Shown here one piece after another: positions 32,810-41,798 of a stretch of 64,000 nucleotides of DNA. The notes under the pieces are model-generated. The model was given only the letters and a program-made list of their open reading frames with translations. It was not told where the DNA came from and made no database searches. A program made the translations under genes and the position numbers. Origin of the DNA: Verrucomicrobiaceae bacterium UBA7681. GTDB taxonomy: Bacteria > Verrucomicrobiota > Verrucomicrobiia > Verrucomicrobiales > Verrucomicrobiaceae. The stretch is taken from positions 61,800 through 125,799 of the forward strand of contig DLGZ01000053.1 of NCBI GenBank assembly GCA_002482965.1, given 5' to 3'. Positions within the stretch are counted from its first letter, which is position 1; each line of letters opens with the position of its first letter.

Positions 32810-35455
32810 TCAAGGATGGATTTCGCGCAGGGCGACACCGGGGCCGGTGATCAGCAGCACGAGCTTCTTGAAATGCAGTTGTTCACCCGCCTTGACCTCT
32901 TTGCGATACAAGCTCACGCGATTAACTTCACCGGGGAAAAGCTGCACCTCGGGTGAGTCCACCTTTGTGAAACCGGCGTTCTGGAGCGCGGTCTCCTGAC
33001 TTGCGGCATGGAGGCGAGGTGATGGTGAGAGTGCGTAAAGCGTGCCCGGGTGAGCGACCTGCACGTCGATCTTTTCAATGCCGGTGCGGAGAAACGGCAA
33101 ACCGCTGATCTGCTCGAACATGGCCTCGATCACATAGTCACGGTCTGTGAAGAGCTTTATGCCCGGCTTCATGACTGCAGCCTCCTCCGAAGGCGCAGGC
33201 CAGACGAGGCGCTTTTGATCTGTCTGCGGTTCGAACTTGCCCAGGTCTTCGAGTTTGCCAAACATGATGCGTTCCTTGCGGCTCTGATCTTTGTCGCCCT
33301 GCGTCACGACGAGCCAGATCACACCTTCGTGTTCGTGGAAGGTGGGGTATTGGAAGGATTTCGGCGTCTCGAAGCGGTATTTGCGTTCCCACGATTTGCC
33401 ATCGCGCGAGACGTCCACATTGAAGACGCTGCGGCCCACGCCCTGGATGCGGGTGGACTCCTGCCAGCCGAGGTAATAGACGCCACCGAATTTGTCGAAG
33501 GTGGGCTTCGAATTCGCGCCGTTCGGCACGATGGGCAGCGGCTTGCCCGTGCTCCACGTTTTACCATCGGCGCTGGTGGTGAAGTGGTAGTTGCCTTTGT
33601 CATTGCGGCAGATCGCCATCCAGGTGCCGTCGGGCAGGCGATTCACGGCTGATTCGCTCAAGGCCTCTGACTGCGGCTCATTGAAGTGGCCGAGGACTTC
33701 GAATGTGACGAGATCCTCATGCACCAGGGCCAGCGCGTTCTGTTTGCTGCTGAAGTTGTTCAGCGCGACGTAGGTCTTGCCGTCGAACTGCTTGAACGAA
33801 TCAAAGATGAAGAAGGCTGAATCCGCCGCCTTCTTGGCAAAGCCCTGCGCTGCGGCGTCGGCATGAAAATACTGGGGCTGAAAATCGAAAGTGCCTGCTG
33901 CGGTCTTGAGCTTTGCCTTGTGGATCGTGGGCAAGAAGTCGCCGGACTTTAGATCGAAGTCGCGATACCACATCTGCGACTGCCGCTTGCCGGGATCTTC
34001 GCAGGTGAAGTAGCAGCGCAGGGTGTTTGCATCCTTCTGCAAGATGCGCGGGACGAAGCATGCGCCCACGGGGAGAGTTTCGTTTTCAAAGCGCTGTTCG
34101 CTCTTGGCAAAGTCGATCACTTTTTCCAGAGCGAGGGTCTTGAGGTTCATGATGGACAGCGTCGCGTAGATCTCCGGCCAGCCTGCATTCTCCCCTGCCC
34201 TGACATCATTGGATTCGGTGACGACGTAGGCCTTCTCGCCGACGCATACGAATTCGGCATCATGTGAGCCCTTCACGCGAGGCGCAGAGGTGTTGACGAG
34301 ACGCTGCATGACGATGTCTCCCGCCAGCGCCGGGTCCCACTTGGCGGGGAGGATTTGGGGCTTGTCGAGCTTGCTGATGACTTGCTGCAAGCTCACTGCG
34401 CCGGAGGCATTTTTCCCAGCGAGGACGTCTTCTTCGCGGAACTTCGCGAGGAGGATTTCGCCATCGCCCTGGCGGTCGCGATCATAGGTGATCCAGATGA
34501 GGCCATCGCGATCCTGCACGCCATCGGGATAGGAGACGCCTTTGCGTTCATCCAGCAAGAGGCCTTCGTTCCAGGTCAGGCCATCGTCTGTGGAGATCTG
34601 GGCGGTGAGGTGGCTGCGGGTGCGGCCGGTGAAGCCGTGATGGTTTATCAGGACCAGATTGCCGGAGGCGAGGCGGCGGATGAAGAAACGTGAACCCGGA
34701 TTGGCGATGGTGCTGGCTTTGGCTTCAGTCCAGGTGCGGCCTTTGTCTGACGAATGGCTTTCCCACAGGAAGCCGCCGCCGGTGCGGGTGAGCAACCAGA
34801 GGCGGCCGTCTTTGAGTTCGGTGATCATACACTCCAGCGCCCATTCGGGGGCATTGAGGGCACCATGGAGTTTCCAGGTTTTGCCTTCATCGGTGGAGAT
34901 GCCGACGCCTTGAAGCTGCTTTGGCCCGGCGAACCAGGCGTGCACTGGCTCGGTGGCATGAGTGACGGGCATGATCCATTCGCCGGTGGAAAGCACGGTT
35001 GGCTTGTTCATGCGGAAGGCGTACGGACCTTCGTAGCCCACGCGAAACTCAGGACCGAAGACTGGAGGTGTGGCGTCGGGGTCTTCACAAATGCGGGCAT
35101 GGGCGTCATGCACGGCGCTGTCTTTGTTGCCGCGATTGAAGATGTACCAGAGACGGCCTTTGGGGTCGATCCACAGTGTGGGGTCAAAGCAGCGCGTGCC
35201 TTTGGAGGGCTCAGCCATGACTTGAGGAGGCGTGAAGGTCTTCGCCTGATCATCGCTGTAGCAGAGCAGCACGATGTTTTCTGGCGACGGCTCCTTAGGG
35301 CCACCGGTGAACCAGGATGAAAATACGCGCCCTTTGGCGGTGCGTTCGAGTCCGGGGATGCCCTGCCAGGTGCGATGAGGTTCGCCGAAGGGCTCGACGG
35401 CACAGGCACATGTCGTGACGAGGGAAAGAAGTAAGCAAAGCTGGCGGAGAATCAT
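32810..35455 (-). CDS. Exported sialidase-like protein, two BNR propellers
   Basis: The 881-residue protein has a signal peptide (residues 1-19, ending CACAVE) and two successive propeller-like halves. The first half carries Asp-box motifs STDEGKTW, SSDKGRTW and STDDGLTW; the second has SADGKTW and SRDGKSW. Where a true GH33 sialidase has F/Y-R-I-P with the first catalytic Arg, this protein has WQGIPGLERT, so that Arg is missing. The stretches RFFIRRLASG and GVSYPDG are shared with two other proteins in this window. It may cleave another glycan linkage or only bind. It is the first gene of the 13-gene run and has a 15-bp palindrome 55 bp upstream. Confidence 0.8.
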   Translation of the reverse strand: MILRQLCLLLSLVTTCACAVEPFGEPHRTWQGIPGLERTAKGRVFSSWFTGGPKEPSPENIVLLCYSDDQAKTFTPPQVMAEPSKGTRCFDPTLWIDPKGRLWYIFNRGNKDSAVHDAHARICEDPDATPPVFGPEFRVGYEGPYAFRMNKPTVLSTGEWIMPVTHATEPVHAWFAGPKQLQGVGISTDEGKTWKLHGALNAPEWALECMITELKDGRLWLLTRTGGGFLWESHSSDKGRTWTEAKASTIANPGSRFFIRRLASGNLVLINHHGFTGRTRSHLTAQISTDDGLTWNEGLLLDERKGVSYPDGVQDRDGLIWITYDRDRQGDGEILLAKFREEDVLAGKNASGAVSLQQVISKLDKPQILPAKWDPALAGDIVMQRLVNTSAPRVKGSHDAEFVCVGEKAYVVTESNDVRAGENAGWPEIYATLSIMNLKTLALEKVIDFAKSEQRFENETLPVGACFVPRILQKDANTLRCYFTCEDPGKRQSQMWYRDFDLKSGDFLPTIHKAKLKTAAGTFDFQPQYFHADAAAQGFAKKAADSAFFIFDSFKQFDGKTYVALNNFSSKQNALALVHEDLVTFEVLGHFNEPQSEALSESAVNRLPDGTWMAICRNDKGNYHFTTSADGKTWSTGKPLPIVPNGANSKPTFDKFGGVYYLGWQESTRIQGVGRSVFNVDVSRDGKSWERKYRFETPKSFQYPTFHEHEGVIWLVVTQGDKDQSRKERIMFGKLEDLGKFEPQTDQKRLVWPAPSEEAAVMKPGIKLFTDRDYVIEAMFEQISGLPFLRTGIEKIDVQVAHPGTLYALSPSPRLHAASQETALQNAGFTKVDSPEVQLFPGEVNRVSLYRKEVKAGEQLHFKKLVLLITGPGVALREIHP

Positions 35456-35509
35456 CGCCTTATTAAACGGGCTGCGCGATGGTATTTCGCTGTGGATCGG
35501 GCTGTCGTA

Positions 35510-35524
35510 GTGTTATGATACCAC
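35510..35524. promoter_or_regulatory. 15-bp palindrome upstream of sialidase-like gene, candidate operator
   Basis: GTGTTATGATACCAC is a near-perfect 15-bp palindrome (mismatch only at positions 4/12). On the minus strand it contains TATCAT, a possible -10 box for the sialidase-like gene. A sister site lies at 54114-54128 before another sialidase-like gene. The divergent region also leads to the dipeptidase and LacI genes, and the LacI-type protein is the most obvious candidate to bind. Confidence 0.5.
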
Positions 35525-35606
35525 CTCGTTGATTTTGCGACCGAACTTGCTTGAAGTGTCGTCGCATCCCACACAGCCTGATTCCATCTCCCATCGTATC
35601 CCTTTT

Positions 35607-37052
35607 ATGCCCACTTCTGATCTTCGCGCCCTCGAACCCAAGGCTCTCTGGAACTGTTTTGCCGATCTTAATGCCGTGCCTCGCCCTTCCAAGCGTGAGG
35701 AACGGGTCGTGGGATTCGTTCTGGGATTCGCCTCTAGCCATGGCCTTACGGCACAGCTCGACAGTGCCGGCAACGTGATCATCAAAAAGCCAGCGTCGTC
35801 GGACCGGCAGGATCGCCCAGCGGTGATCATGCAGGCGCATCTGGACATGGTGCACAAAGCCGGAGACGGGGTGACGTTTGATTTCGACAAGCAGGGAATC
35901 GACATGTGGGTGGATGGTGACTGGGTGCGGGCACGTGGCACCACGCTCGGCGCGGACAATGGCCTTGGTGTCGCCGCGATCCTTGCGGTGCTGGCTGCGC
36001 AGGATTTGTCGCACCCTCCCATTGAGGCGCTTTTCACTCTGGATGAGGAGCAGGGCATGGGTGGTGCGCTGGGGCTGCAACCTGGACTGCTGACGGGGAA
36101 AACGATGCTGAATCTCGACTCTGAAGAAGACGAAACTTTCACCATTGGCTGCGCTGGGGGAATCGACACGCTGGGGAGTTTTGAATACACCGAGGTGGCG
36201 CATGACTCGGCTTCGCCCGTGGTCGCCATCCAGATCAGCGGCCTGCGCGGCGGGCATTCAGGTCTGCAGATTCACGAAGGACGTGCGAACGCGATCAAAC
36301 TCATGACGCGCCTGCTCAGTGCGTGCGGTGAGGATGTGGTGGCGCTCTCAACGATGCGAGGCGGCAGCGCGCGCAATGCCATCCCGGCTCAGTGCGTGGC
36401 ACAGGTGGTGGTCTTGGATCAGGCTCGATTTGATGAGAGCTTTGAGCGTGAAGCGGCTGGTATCCGCGAAGAGTTTAGCCTGATCGAACCCGGGCTGAAC
36501 ATCACCACGACACCGGTGAGTGCCAGCGTGCAAACGATGAGCGCAGAGCAGCAGAAGTCTCTCGTCCTTGCCATGCAGGCCGTCGTGAATGGAGTCTATC
36601 GCATGAGTCCTGTGGTGCCCGGATTGGTGGAGGCCTCTTCAAATTTTTCCACCATCGAGCTTGGCAGCGGCAAGGCTGAGTGGAGCAGCCTGCAGCGCAG
36701 CTCGGTGGAGTCGAGCAAGGTCGATGTCTCACGCGCCTTCCGCGCGCCGTTTGAACTCATGGGTGCGAATGTTCGCTCAGGCGATCCTTATCCCGGCTGG
36801 AGCCCGAGCGCCACATCACCCATCCTGGACAAGATGAAGAAGATCTACCGCGGACTTTTTGGGCATGAGGTCCAGGTGGGTGCCTGCCATGCCGGACTGG
36901 AGTGCGGGGTCATCAGCATCGCCTATCCGGATCTCGACATGATCTCCTTTGGTCCGAACATCCACGAGGCACATTCCGAAAAAGAATGTGCCAGCATTTC
37001 ATCGGCACAAAAGTTCTGGAAGCTGCTGACGGCGACGCTGGCGGACCTGTAG
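35607..37052 (+). CDS. pepD: Aminoacyl-histidine dipeptidase (M20 family)
   Basis: I start at ATG 35607 (481 aa; MPTSDLRALEPKALWNCF). The upstream extension is poorly coding. M20/PepD metal sites are visible: QAHLDMV (His), LGADNGLG (bridging Asp), LDEEQGMGG (Glu pair), LDSEE, and late HAGLECG and HEAHSEKE. A dimerisation domain with LRGGHSGLQIHEGRAN lies between. PepD hydrolyses Xaa-His dipeptides such as carnosine in the cytoplasm with two divalent metals. The length matches family members of about 485 residues. It is divergent from the sialidase-like gene and 21 bp upstream of the LacI gene, so the two plus-strand genes are probably co-transcribed. Confidence 0.93.
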   Translation: MPTSDLRALEPKALWNCFADLNAVPRPSKREERVVGFVLGFASSHGLTAQLDSAGNVIIKKPASSDRQDRPAVIMQAHLDMVHKAGDGVTFDFDKQGIDMWVDGDWVRARGTTLGADNGLGVAAILAVLAAQDLSHPPIEALFTLDEEQGMGGALGLQPGLLTGKTMLNLDSEEDETFTIGCAGGIDTLGSFEYTEVAHDSASPVVAIQISGLRGGHSGLQIHEGRANAIKLMTRLLSACGEDVVALSTMRGGSARNAIPAQCVAQVVVLDQARFDESFEREAAGIREEFSLIEPGLNITTTPVSASVQTMSAEQQKSLVLAMQAVVNGVYRMSPVVPGLVEASSNFSTIELGSGKAEWSSLQRSSVESSKVDVSRAFRAPFELMGANVRSGDPYPGWSPSATSPILDKMKKIYRGLFGHEVQVGACHAGLECGVISIAYPDLDMISFGPNIHEAHSEKECASISSAQKFWKLLTATLADL

Positions 37053-37073
37053 CTTTGACTGCTGTTCAACACC

Positions 37074-38117
37074 ATGCCGACCACCGCTGCGCCCACGCTC
37101 AAAGACATCGCCCGTGCCACGGGATTTTCTTTGATGACGGTGTCGCGGGTGCTGCGGGGTGCGCCGAAGGTTTCCGCAGAGAAGCGTGAGCTTGTCCTCA
37201 AGGAAGCGAAGCGGCTGAACTACCAGCCGGACCCGCATCTGGCGCGCATGATGCAGGTGGTGCGCGGCAAGAAGCAGCAGCGTGTGCGGGCCGTGATCGC
37301 GGTGATCCGTGAACATGTGCCGCAGGATGGTTTGCTGGGGCCTTCGTATCAATACGTGCCGATTGATGACATCCGCAGTCGTGCGCATGGGCATGGGTAT
37401 GCGGTGGAGGAGTTCTGGCTGGGGAAGGATGGGCTGACGCCGAAGCGGCTGCAGAAGATCCTGCATGCGCGTGGTATTGAGGGAGTGATTGTTTCACCGC
37501 AGAGCATGCAACTGCCGTGCAGCAAAATTGACTTCTCGCCTTTTGCCGTCGTGACTTTTGGCAATGCGATGAGCAGCCCGGCGCTGCATATGTGCGCGGG
37601 CAACATGACGCTGGGCATTCACATGGCAGCAGACCAGCTCAGCGCGCGCGGTTACAAACGCATCGGTGTGGCGGTGACGAAGTGGATCGTGAACCGCTCG
37701 CAGTTTGGCTACAGCGGTGGTTTGTTTCACTGGCAGCAAAGTTTGCCACAGGGGGATCGCGTGCCGCTGTTGCTGTTTGAGAACAATGACATCAGCAAGG
37801 GTTTTGAATCCTTTTCCAAATGGATGAGCGAGCACGCGCCAGATGCGCTGATCACCTTTGACACGCATGTGCCCAACTGGCTGCGGCGGCTCGGGCTGAG
37901 CGTGCCGCAGGACATTGGCTTCGTGGTGCATGACTGGACGCCGCGGATGCAGGAATTTGCGGGCATCTACCAGCAGCGGGAACATCTCGCGGCGGCAGCG
38001 GTCGATTTGATCGTCACGCAGCTTTCGCAGCACGAACATGGTGTGCCGGTGGTGCCACGGCAGATTATGATTCCGCCGAAGTGGGTGGACGGGCCGAGTG
38101 TGCGGGCGGTGCGGTGA
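37074..38117 (+). CDS. LacI-family transcriptional regulator
   Basis: The 347-residue protein has the N-terminal LacI helix-turn-helix (LKDIARATGFSLMTVSRVLRG) with hinge helix (NYQPDPHLARMMQ), followed by a periplasmic-binding-protein-like sensor domain (about residues 70-340). The core strands are VRAVIAVIREH, GIEGVIVSPQ and ARGYKRIGVAV. Such regulators respond to sugars or sugar derivatives and repress catabolic genes. It lies in a divergent block next to the 13-gene run, and a 15-bp palindrome in that divergent region recurs before another sialidase-like gene. Its stop is one base away from that of the convergent FAD oxidoreductase. The ligand is unknown. Confidence 0.92.
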   Translation: MPTTAAPTLKDIARATGFSLMTVSRVLRGAPKVSAEKRELVLKEAKRLNYQPDPHLARMMQVVRGKKQQRVRAVIAVIREHVPQDGLLGPSYQYVPIDDIRSRAHGHGYAVEEFWLGKDGLTPKRLQKILHARGIEGVIVSPQSMQLPCSKIDFSPFAVVTFGNAMSSPALHMCAGNMTLGIHMAADQLSARGYKRIGVAVTKWIVNRSQFGYSGGLFHWQQSLPQGDRVPLLLFENNDISKGFESFSKWMSEHAPDALITFDTHVPNWLRRLGLSVPQDIGFVVHDWTPRMQEFAGIYQQREHLAAAAVDLIVTQLSQHEHGVPVVPRQIMIPPKWVDGPSVRAVR

Positions 38118-38118
38118 G

Positions 38119-39540
38119 TTATACTCGCTGGCCCATCGTCTTCAGCTTGGCTTCGCCTTCGCTCCAGGGGACTTCGTGGGGCATGCGCTTGGAAGTGGCA
38201 GCGAGAGCGGCGATGACGCCGGCGCCTTCGCCCATGCCGACGGCATTGCCCGTCACGCGATAGCTCGCGTGAGCGATGAAGTCGCCGCTGATGCAGCGCC
38301 CGGCCATCATCAGGCCATCGACTTCTTTTGCGATCAAGGCGCGCAGCGGGATGTCGTAGGGTTTCACTTTGATGCCGGTGGAATGGGTCGCTGCTTTTTG
38401 ATTGTGGTCTGCAGTGGTGGCGTGGATGTCCACGCCGAAAGTGGCACGCACCACGGCGTCATCATAGCGTGCGCCTTTGACGAGATCTTCTATGTTCACG
38501 AGGTAACGACCGACGATGCGGCGGCCATCGCGCACGCCGATTTGTTCGGCGGTGGCGACGACTTGAATGTCCTCCCACGGGCCGCCGAGGCTGCGCAGGC
38601 CCTTGACCATGAGATTCATTTCTGCACGTGCGCGCACGGTGGCGGCGGTGATTTCGGCGGCGTCCCAGGGCTTGATGCCGAACTCTTGATTCATCATCGC
38701 AAAGACGAGGTTTCCGCTCACATGCCAGAGTGTGGCGCCGGCGTAGGAGGGAAAATGGCCGGTGCTGACGATGGCGTCTTTGATGCGCTTCTTTTTTTCA
38801 CCGTCGGTATTTTCTCCGGGTAGCGGCTGGCCGAAGCGCACGAACTCGCGCAGCTTTTCGACATCCTTGACGACCAGGAGCGCATTCAGGGACAAGGGCT
38901 GGCAGGGGCATTCTGCCGCCTCACCGATTTCGAATGTGCAACCTGCCTGGAAGCCGAGATCGCCATCGCCCGTGGTGTCGATGAACACGGGGGCTTTCCA
39001 CGCCTGGCGGCCGGATTTGGACTCGGTGACGATGGTGGTGAGGCGATTGCCTTCGCGGAACGCGGCGCACACTTTGGTGTGATATTGGAATTTCACGCCG
39101 GCTTCCACGCAGAGTTCTTCGAGCAGGAGCTTCAGCGCTTCGGGGTCGTAGCAGAAGCGGCTCGTGCTGGTGGAGTTCGCGCGAGCGCCGCGTGCATCGA
39201 GCTTGTCGCGCAGTTCTTTGGCGAAACCCGGTTTGTTGAAGTCGAGGAAATAGCCGAGCAACCCGGCTGTCCAAATGCCGCCGAGGCAGCCGCGCCATTC
39301 AAACAAGCGCACCTTCGCGCCTGCGCGTGCTGCGGTGATCGCTGCTGTCACGCCTGCGGGTCCGGCACCGCAGACGATCACGTCGGCGTCGTTTGCCAGC
39401 GGGATTTCATGGGCGGGTTCGGCGAACATTCCATCCTTGGCAGGGATGGTGTCTGCCGCCATGACCTGGCTCTGGCTGACCGCGCCACCAGCGAGGGCGG
39501 CGTGGAGAAAATGACGGCGGGAAACGGGGGCGGGTTTCAT
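38119..39540 (-). CDS. Tat-exported FAD-dependent oxidoreductase
   Basis: The 473-residue protein starts with a twin-arginine leader (SRRHFLHAALAGGAVSQS). The FAD fold opens with ADVIVCGAGPAGVTAAITAARAGA, then RLFEWRGCLGGIWTAGLLGY, VFIDTTGDGDLGFQAG and a late DGLMMAGRCISGDFIAH. It belongs to the same PF12831 family as the two oxidoreductases at 24125-27761 but is a separate, shorter branch and is the only one of the three with a Tat leader. A preloaded FAD cofactor explains folded export. It is next to DUF1549/1553 and sulfatase genes, so it may act on the same glycan. It converges with the LacI gene. Confidence 0.85.
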   Translation of the reverse strand: MKPAPVSRRHFLHAALAGGAVSQSQVMAADTIPAKDGMFAEPAHEIPLANDADVIVCGAGPAGVTAAITAARAGAKVRLFEWRGCLGGIWTAGLLGYFLDFNKPGFAKELRDKLDARGARANSTSTSRFCYDPEALKLLLEELCVEAGVKFQYHTKVCAAFREGNRLTTIVTESKSGRQAWKAPVFIDTTGDGDLGFQAGCTFEIGEAAECPCQPLSLNALLVVKDVEKLREFVRFGQPLPGENTDGEKKKRIKDAIVSTGHFPSYAGATLWHVSGNLVFAMMNQEFGIKPWDAAEITAATVRARAEMNLMVKGLRSLGGPWEDIQVVATAEQIGVRDGRRIVGRYLVNIEDLVKGARYDDAVVRATFGVDIHATTADHNQKAATHSTGIKVKPYDIPLRALIAKEVDGLMMAGRCISGDFIAHASYRVTGNAVGMGEGAGVIAALAATSKRMPHEVPWSEGEAKLKTMGQRV

Positions 39541-39591
39541 GGACCACTATCACGAATGGTCAGGTCTCGAGCTATCAAAGACTTCCGTTTA

Positions 39592-41778
39592 TCAGCGCAC
39601 AAAGATGAACTGCTGCGTGTTGATCAGCGCAAAGACGAGGTCTTCGATGTCCAGGCCAGCCTCCGCGGCCTTGGCCCATGCGTCTTTTTCCGCTGAGGTC
39701 GGATCACGAGTGAGGAGGGTCTGGTAAACAACTCTGAGCTGTTCGTCTGGATACTTGGCGGCATCCAGATTGAGTTTGAGCTGAGTGCAGGGCTTGAGAA
39801 TAGTTTGAAACAATTCGCTGTTCATCAAGACGAGAGCCTGGGGCATGCTGGCGTCGGCGTTGGCATTGTCGATGATATCTCGATCGCTCTGGCCGAATTC
39901 GCGGAGGTAGTGGCCGCGTGGGGCGGGAGAATCGAGATCGGCGGCGCGGGGCCATTCGCGGGCGTGGGCACGACGTGACTTGAGGTAGCCGTCGATGTCG
40001 GTGATGCCGAAGCGTTTGATCTCATCAAGGAAGAGAGTCTCGCGTGCCTGTTCGGCGGCTTTTTCATCATGTGGGATCGCCTGGTCGATGTCGTAGCCGG
40101 GCACGTCGATGTAGGCGCGGTTTTGGCCGGCTTTTTTGAGCTCTTCCAGCGTGGGCTGCCTCACGGGTATGGGAGGTGGAGCGGGCTTGCCGGTCTTCTG
40201 GGTGTAGAGGCGGGCCACAGCGGGGACGACGACGTAGTCGTGGATGCCGGTGCGTGCGACGAACTCCAGCGAGCGAATTTCGAGATTGAGTTTCTCGATC
40301 AGAGGCTTGTCCTTGGCCTTCTGCGCGGCGGTGTATTGTTCGCGCAGAACTTTGGACCGTGCGGCGATGCGTTCGTATCCCTCGGAAGCCTGGGCGGCAC
40401 CGTCGAAGATTTCCTGGGAGGTCAGCAGGTCGAGCGCATCGCTGAGTTTGCCGCGATAGACAATTTTCTGCGCCATCTCGCTGTCGATGCCCTGCCTGCG
40501 CGGCAGATCGGGTGTGGGCAGGATGAGTGTGACGAAGGAATCGTAGATCTGCTCGGCGGTCATGCGGCGCAGCAACGGGCCGGTGAAGTGGCAGACTTCA
40601 CCCGCGTAGAGTTCGGCGCGGGTGACTTCATTTTGATAGGCCTGTGTGTTGTAGAGGGTGCGCAGGAAGGCCTTCAAGTCGTAGCGGCAGTCACGCATCA
40701 ACTGTTCGAGATGTTTCATGAGCGCCGGATTCGCAGGCACAGTGCTGTCCAGGATTTCATCGACGGGTTCGATCAGGCCGGCACCGAAGACCTTCTTCCA
40801 TAGCCGGTTGGCGATCACTGTGGTGAAGCGTGGATTTTCAGGAGAGGTCAGCCAGTCGGCGAAGGCTTTGGTGGTTTCACCCGTGGGCTCGCACTTCACG
40901 GATTTTCCCAGCATGGTCAGAGGTGAGATGACGTCCTTCGGTTTGGCATCGGGATATTGGTAGTCGTGCGGCAGTTTGAGCAGGCGTGTGGGGAGTGGCT
41001 GCACTTTGCTGTAGCGGACGAAGTCGCCGAGGTTTTCGAAAACACGGCCCATGTTGCGCGTGGAGGCTTCGAGTTCGGGCTTCTTTCGCGCCTGCACCAT
41101 CAAATCAAATGCGCCTTTCTGCTCAGTGATGCCGGTGAAGTTGGTCTCCAGCGGGTAAGTAAAGGCCGCCATCTGGTAGAACTGCATCTGCGTCCATTTG
41201 TCGAAGGGATGATTGTGACACTGGGCGCACTCGATGCGAGTGCCGAGGAAGACGCGGGTGGTGTTGGCGAGATTGTCCAGCGGCATGCCGATGTCGCGCA
41301 TGTAGTAGCCGATGGCAGGATTGTTCCAGACCTTGCCCTGGGCGGTGAGCAGCTCGTGCACGAAGGCGTCATAAGGAATGTTTTCGCGAATGCGCTGCTT
41401 CACGTGCTCAAGGTACGGCTTGGAGGTCATGTCCCCTTGCCCGCCGTTTGAGCGCGTCTGCACGCGCAGGAGGTCCGCCCAGAAGTGGAACATGTGCTGA
41501 TTGTAGCCGTCGCTGGCGAGAAGTTGGTCGATCAACTTTGTCCGCTTGTCCGTGTGAGTGCTACCCAGAAAGGTCTGCGCCTCCTGCCGCGTCGGGATGC
41601 GGCCGATGATGTCGAGGTAAAGCCTGCGAACGAGGGTTTCATCGTTCGCAGAAGGATTCGCGGTGAGCTTGTGCTGCTGCCTGTCTTTTGCGAGCAGGGC
41701 GTCAATCTGCCGCGATGCCTCATTGGCGTTCGCGGCGGTGGCAAAACTCAGCGTGATAAGAAGCGTGAGTGCTTTCAT
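39592..41778 (-). CDS. DUF1549/DUF1553-domain exported protein
   Basis: From ATG 41778 the product is 728 residues with a signal peptide (MKALTLLITLSFATAANANE). DUF1549 covers about residues 20-220 (LVRRLYLDIIGRIPTRQEAQ; FWADLLRV; IECAQCHNHPFDKWTQ) and DUF1553 the second half (NRLWKKVFGAGLIEPVDE; GGSTR-like turns are absent; ALVLMNSELFQTIL). The CAQCH box matches the c-type heme pattern CxxCH, though no other cytochrome feature is visible. Planctomycetes and Verrucomicrobia encode dozens of these, usually next to DUF1501 genes; here no DUF1501 partner is adjacent and a sulfatase precedes it by 20 bp. Function is unknown, but association with sulfated-glycan use is common. Confidence 0.85.
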   Translation of the reverse strand: MKALTLLITLSFATAANANEASRQIDALLAKDRQQHKLTANPSANDETLVRRLYLDIIGRIPTRQEAQTFLGSTHTDKRTKLIDQLLASDGYNQHMFHFWADLLRVQTRSNGGQGDMTSKPYLEHVKQRIRENIPYDAFVHELLTAQGKVWNNPAIGYYMRDIGMPLDNLANTTRVFLGTRIECAQCHNHPFDKWTQMQFYQMAAFTYPLETNFTGITEQKGAFDLMVQARKKPELEASTRNMGRVFENLGDFVRYSKVQPLPTRLLKLPHDYQYPDAKPKDVISPLTMLGKSVKCEPTGETTKAFADWLTSPENPRFTTVIANRLWKKVFGAGLIEPVDEILDSTVPANPALMKHLEQLMRDCRYDLKAFLRTLYNTQAYQNEVTRAELYAGEVCHFTGPLLRRMTAEQIYDSFVTLILPTPDLPRRQGIDSEMAQKIVYRGKLSDALDLLTSQEIFDGAAQASEGYERIAARSKVLREQYTAAQKAKDKPLIEKLNLEIRSLEFVARTGIHDYVVVPAVARLYTQKTGKPAPPPIPVRQPTLEELKKAGQNRAYIDVPGYDIDQAIPHDEKAAEQARETLFLDEIKRFGITDIDGYLKSRRAHAREWPRAADLDSPAPRGHYLREFGQSDRDIIDNANADASMPQALVLMNSELFQTILKPCTQLKLNLDAAKYPDEQLRVVYQTLLTRDPTSAEKDAWAKAAEAGLDIEDLVFALINTQQFIFVR

Positions 41779-41798
41779 GATGGACAATCAAACGCCGC

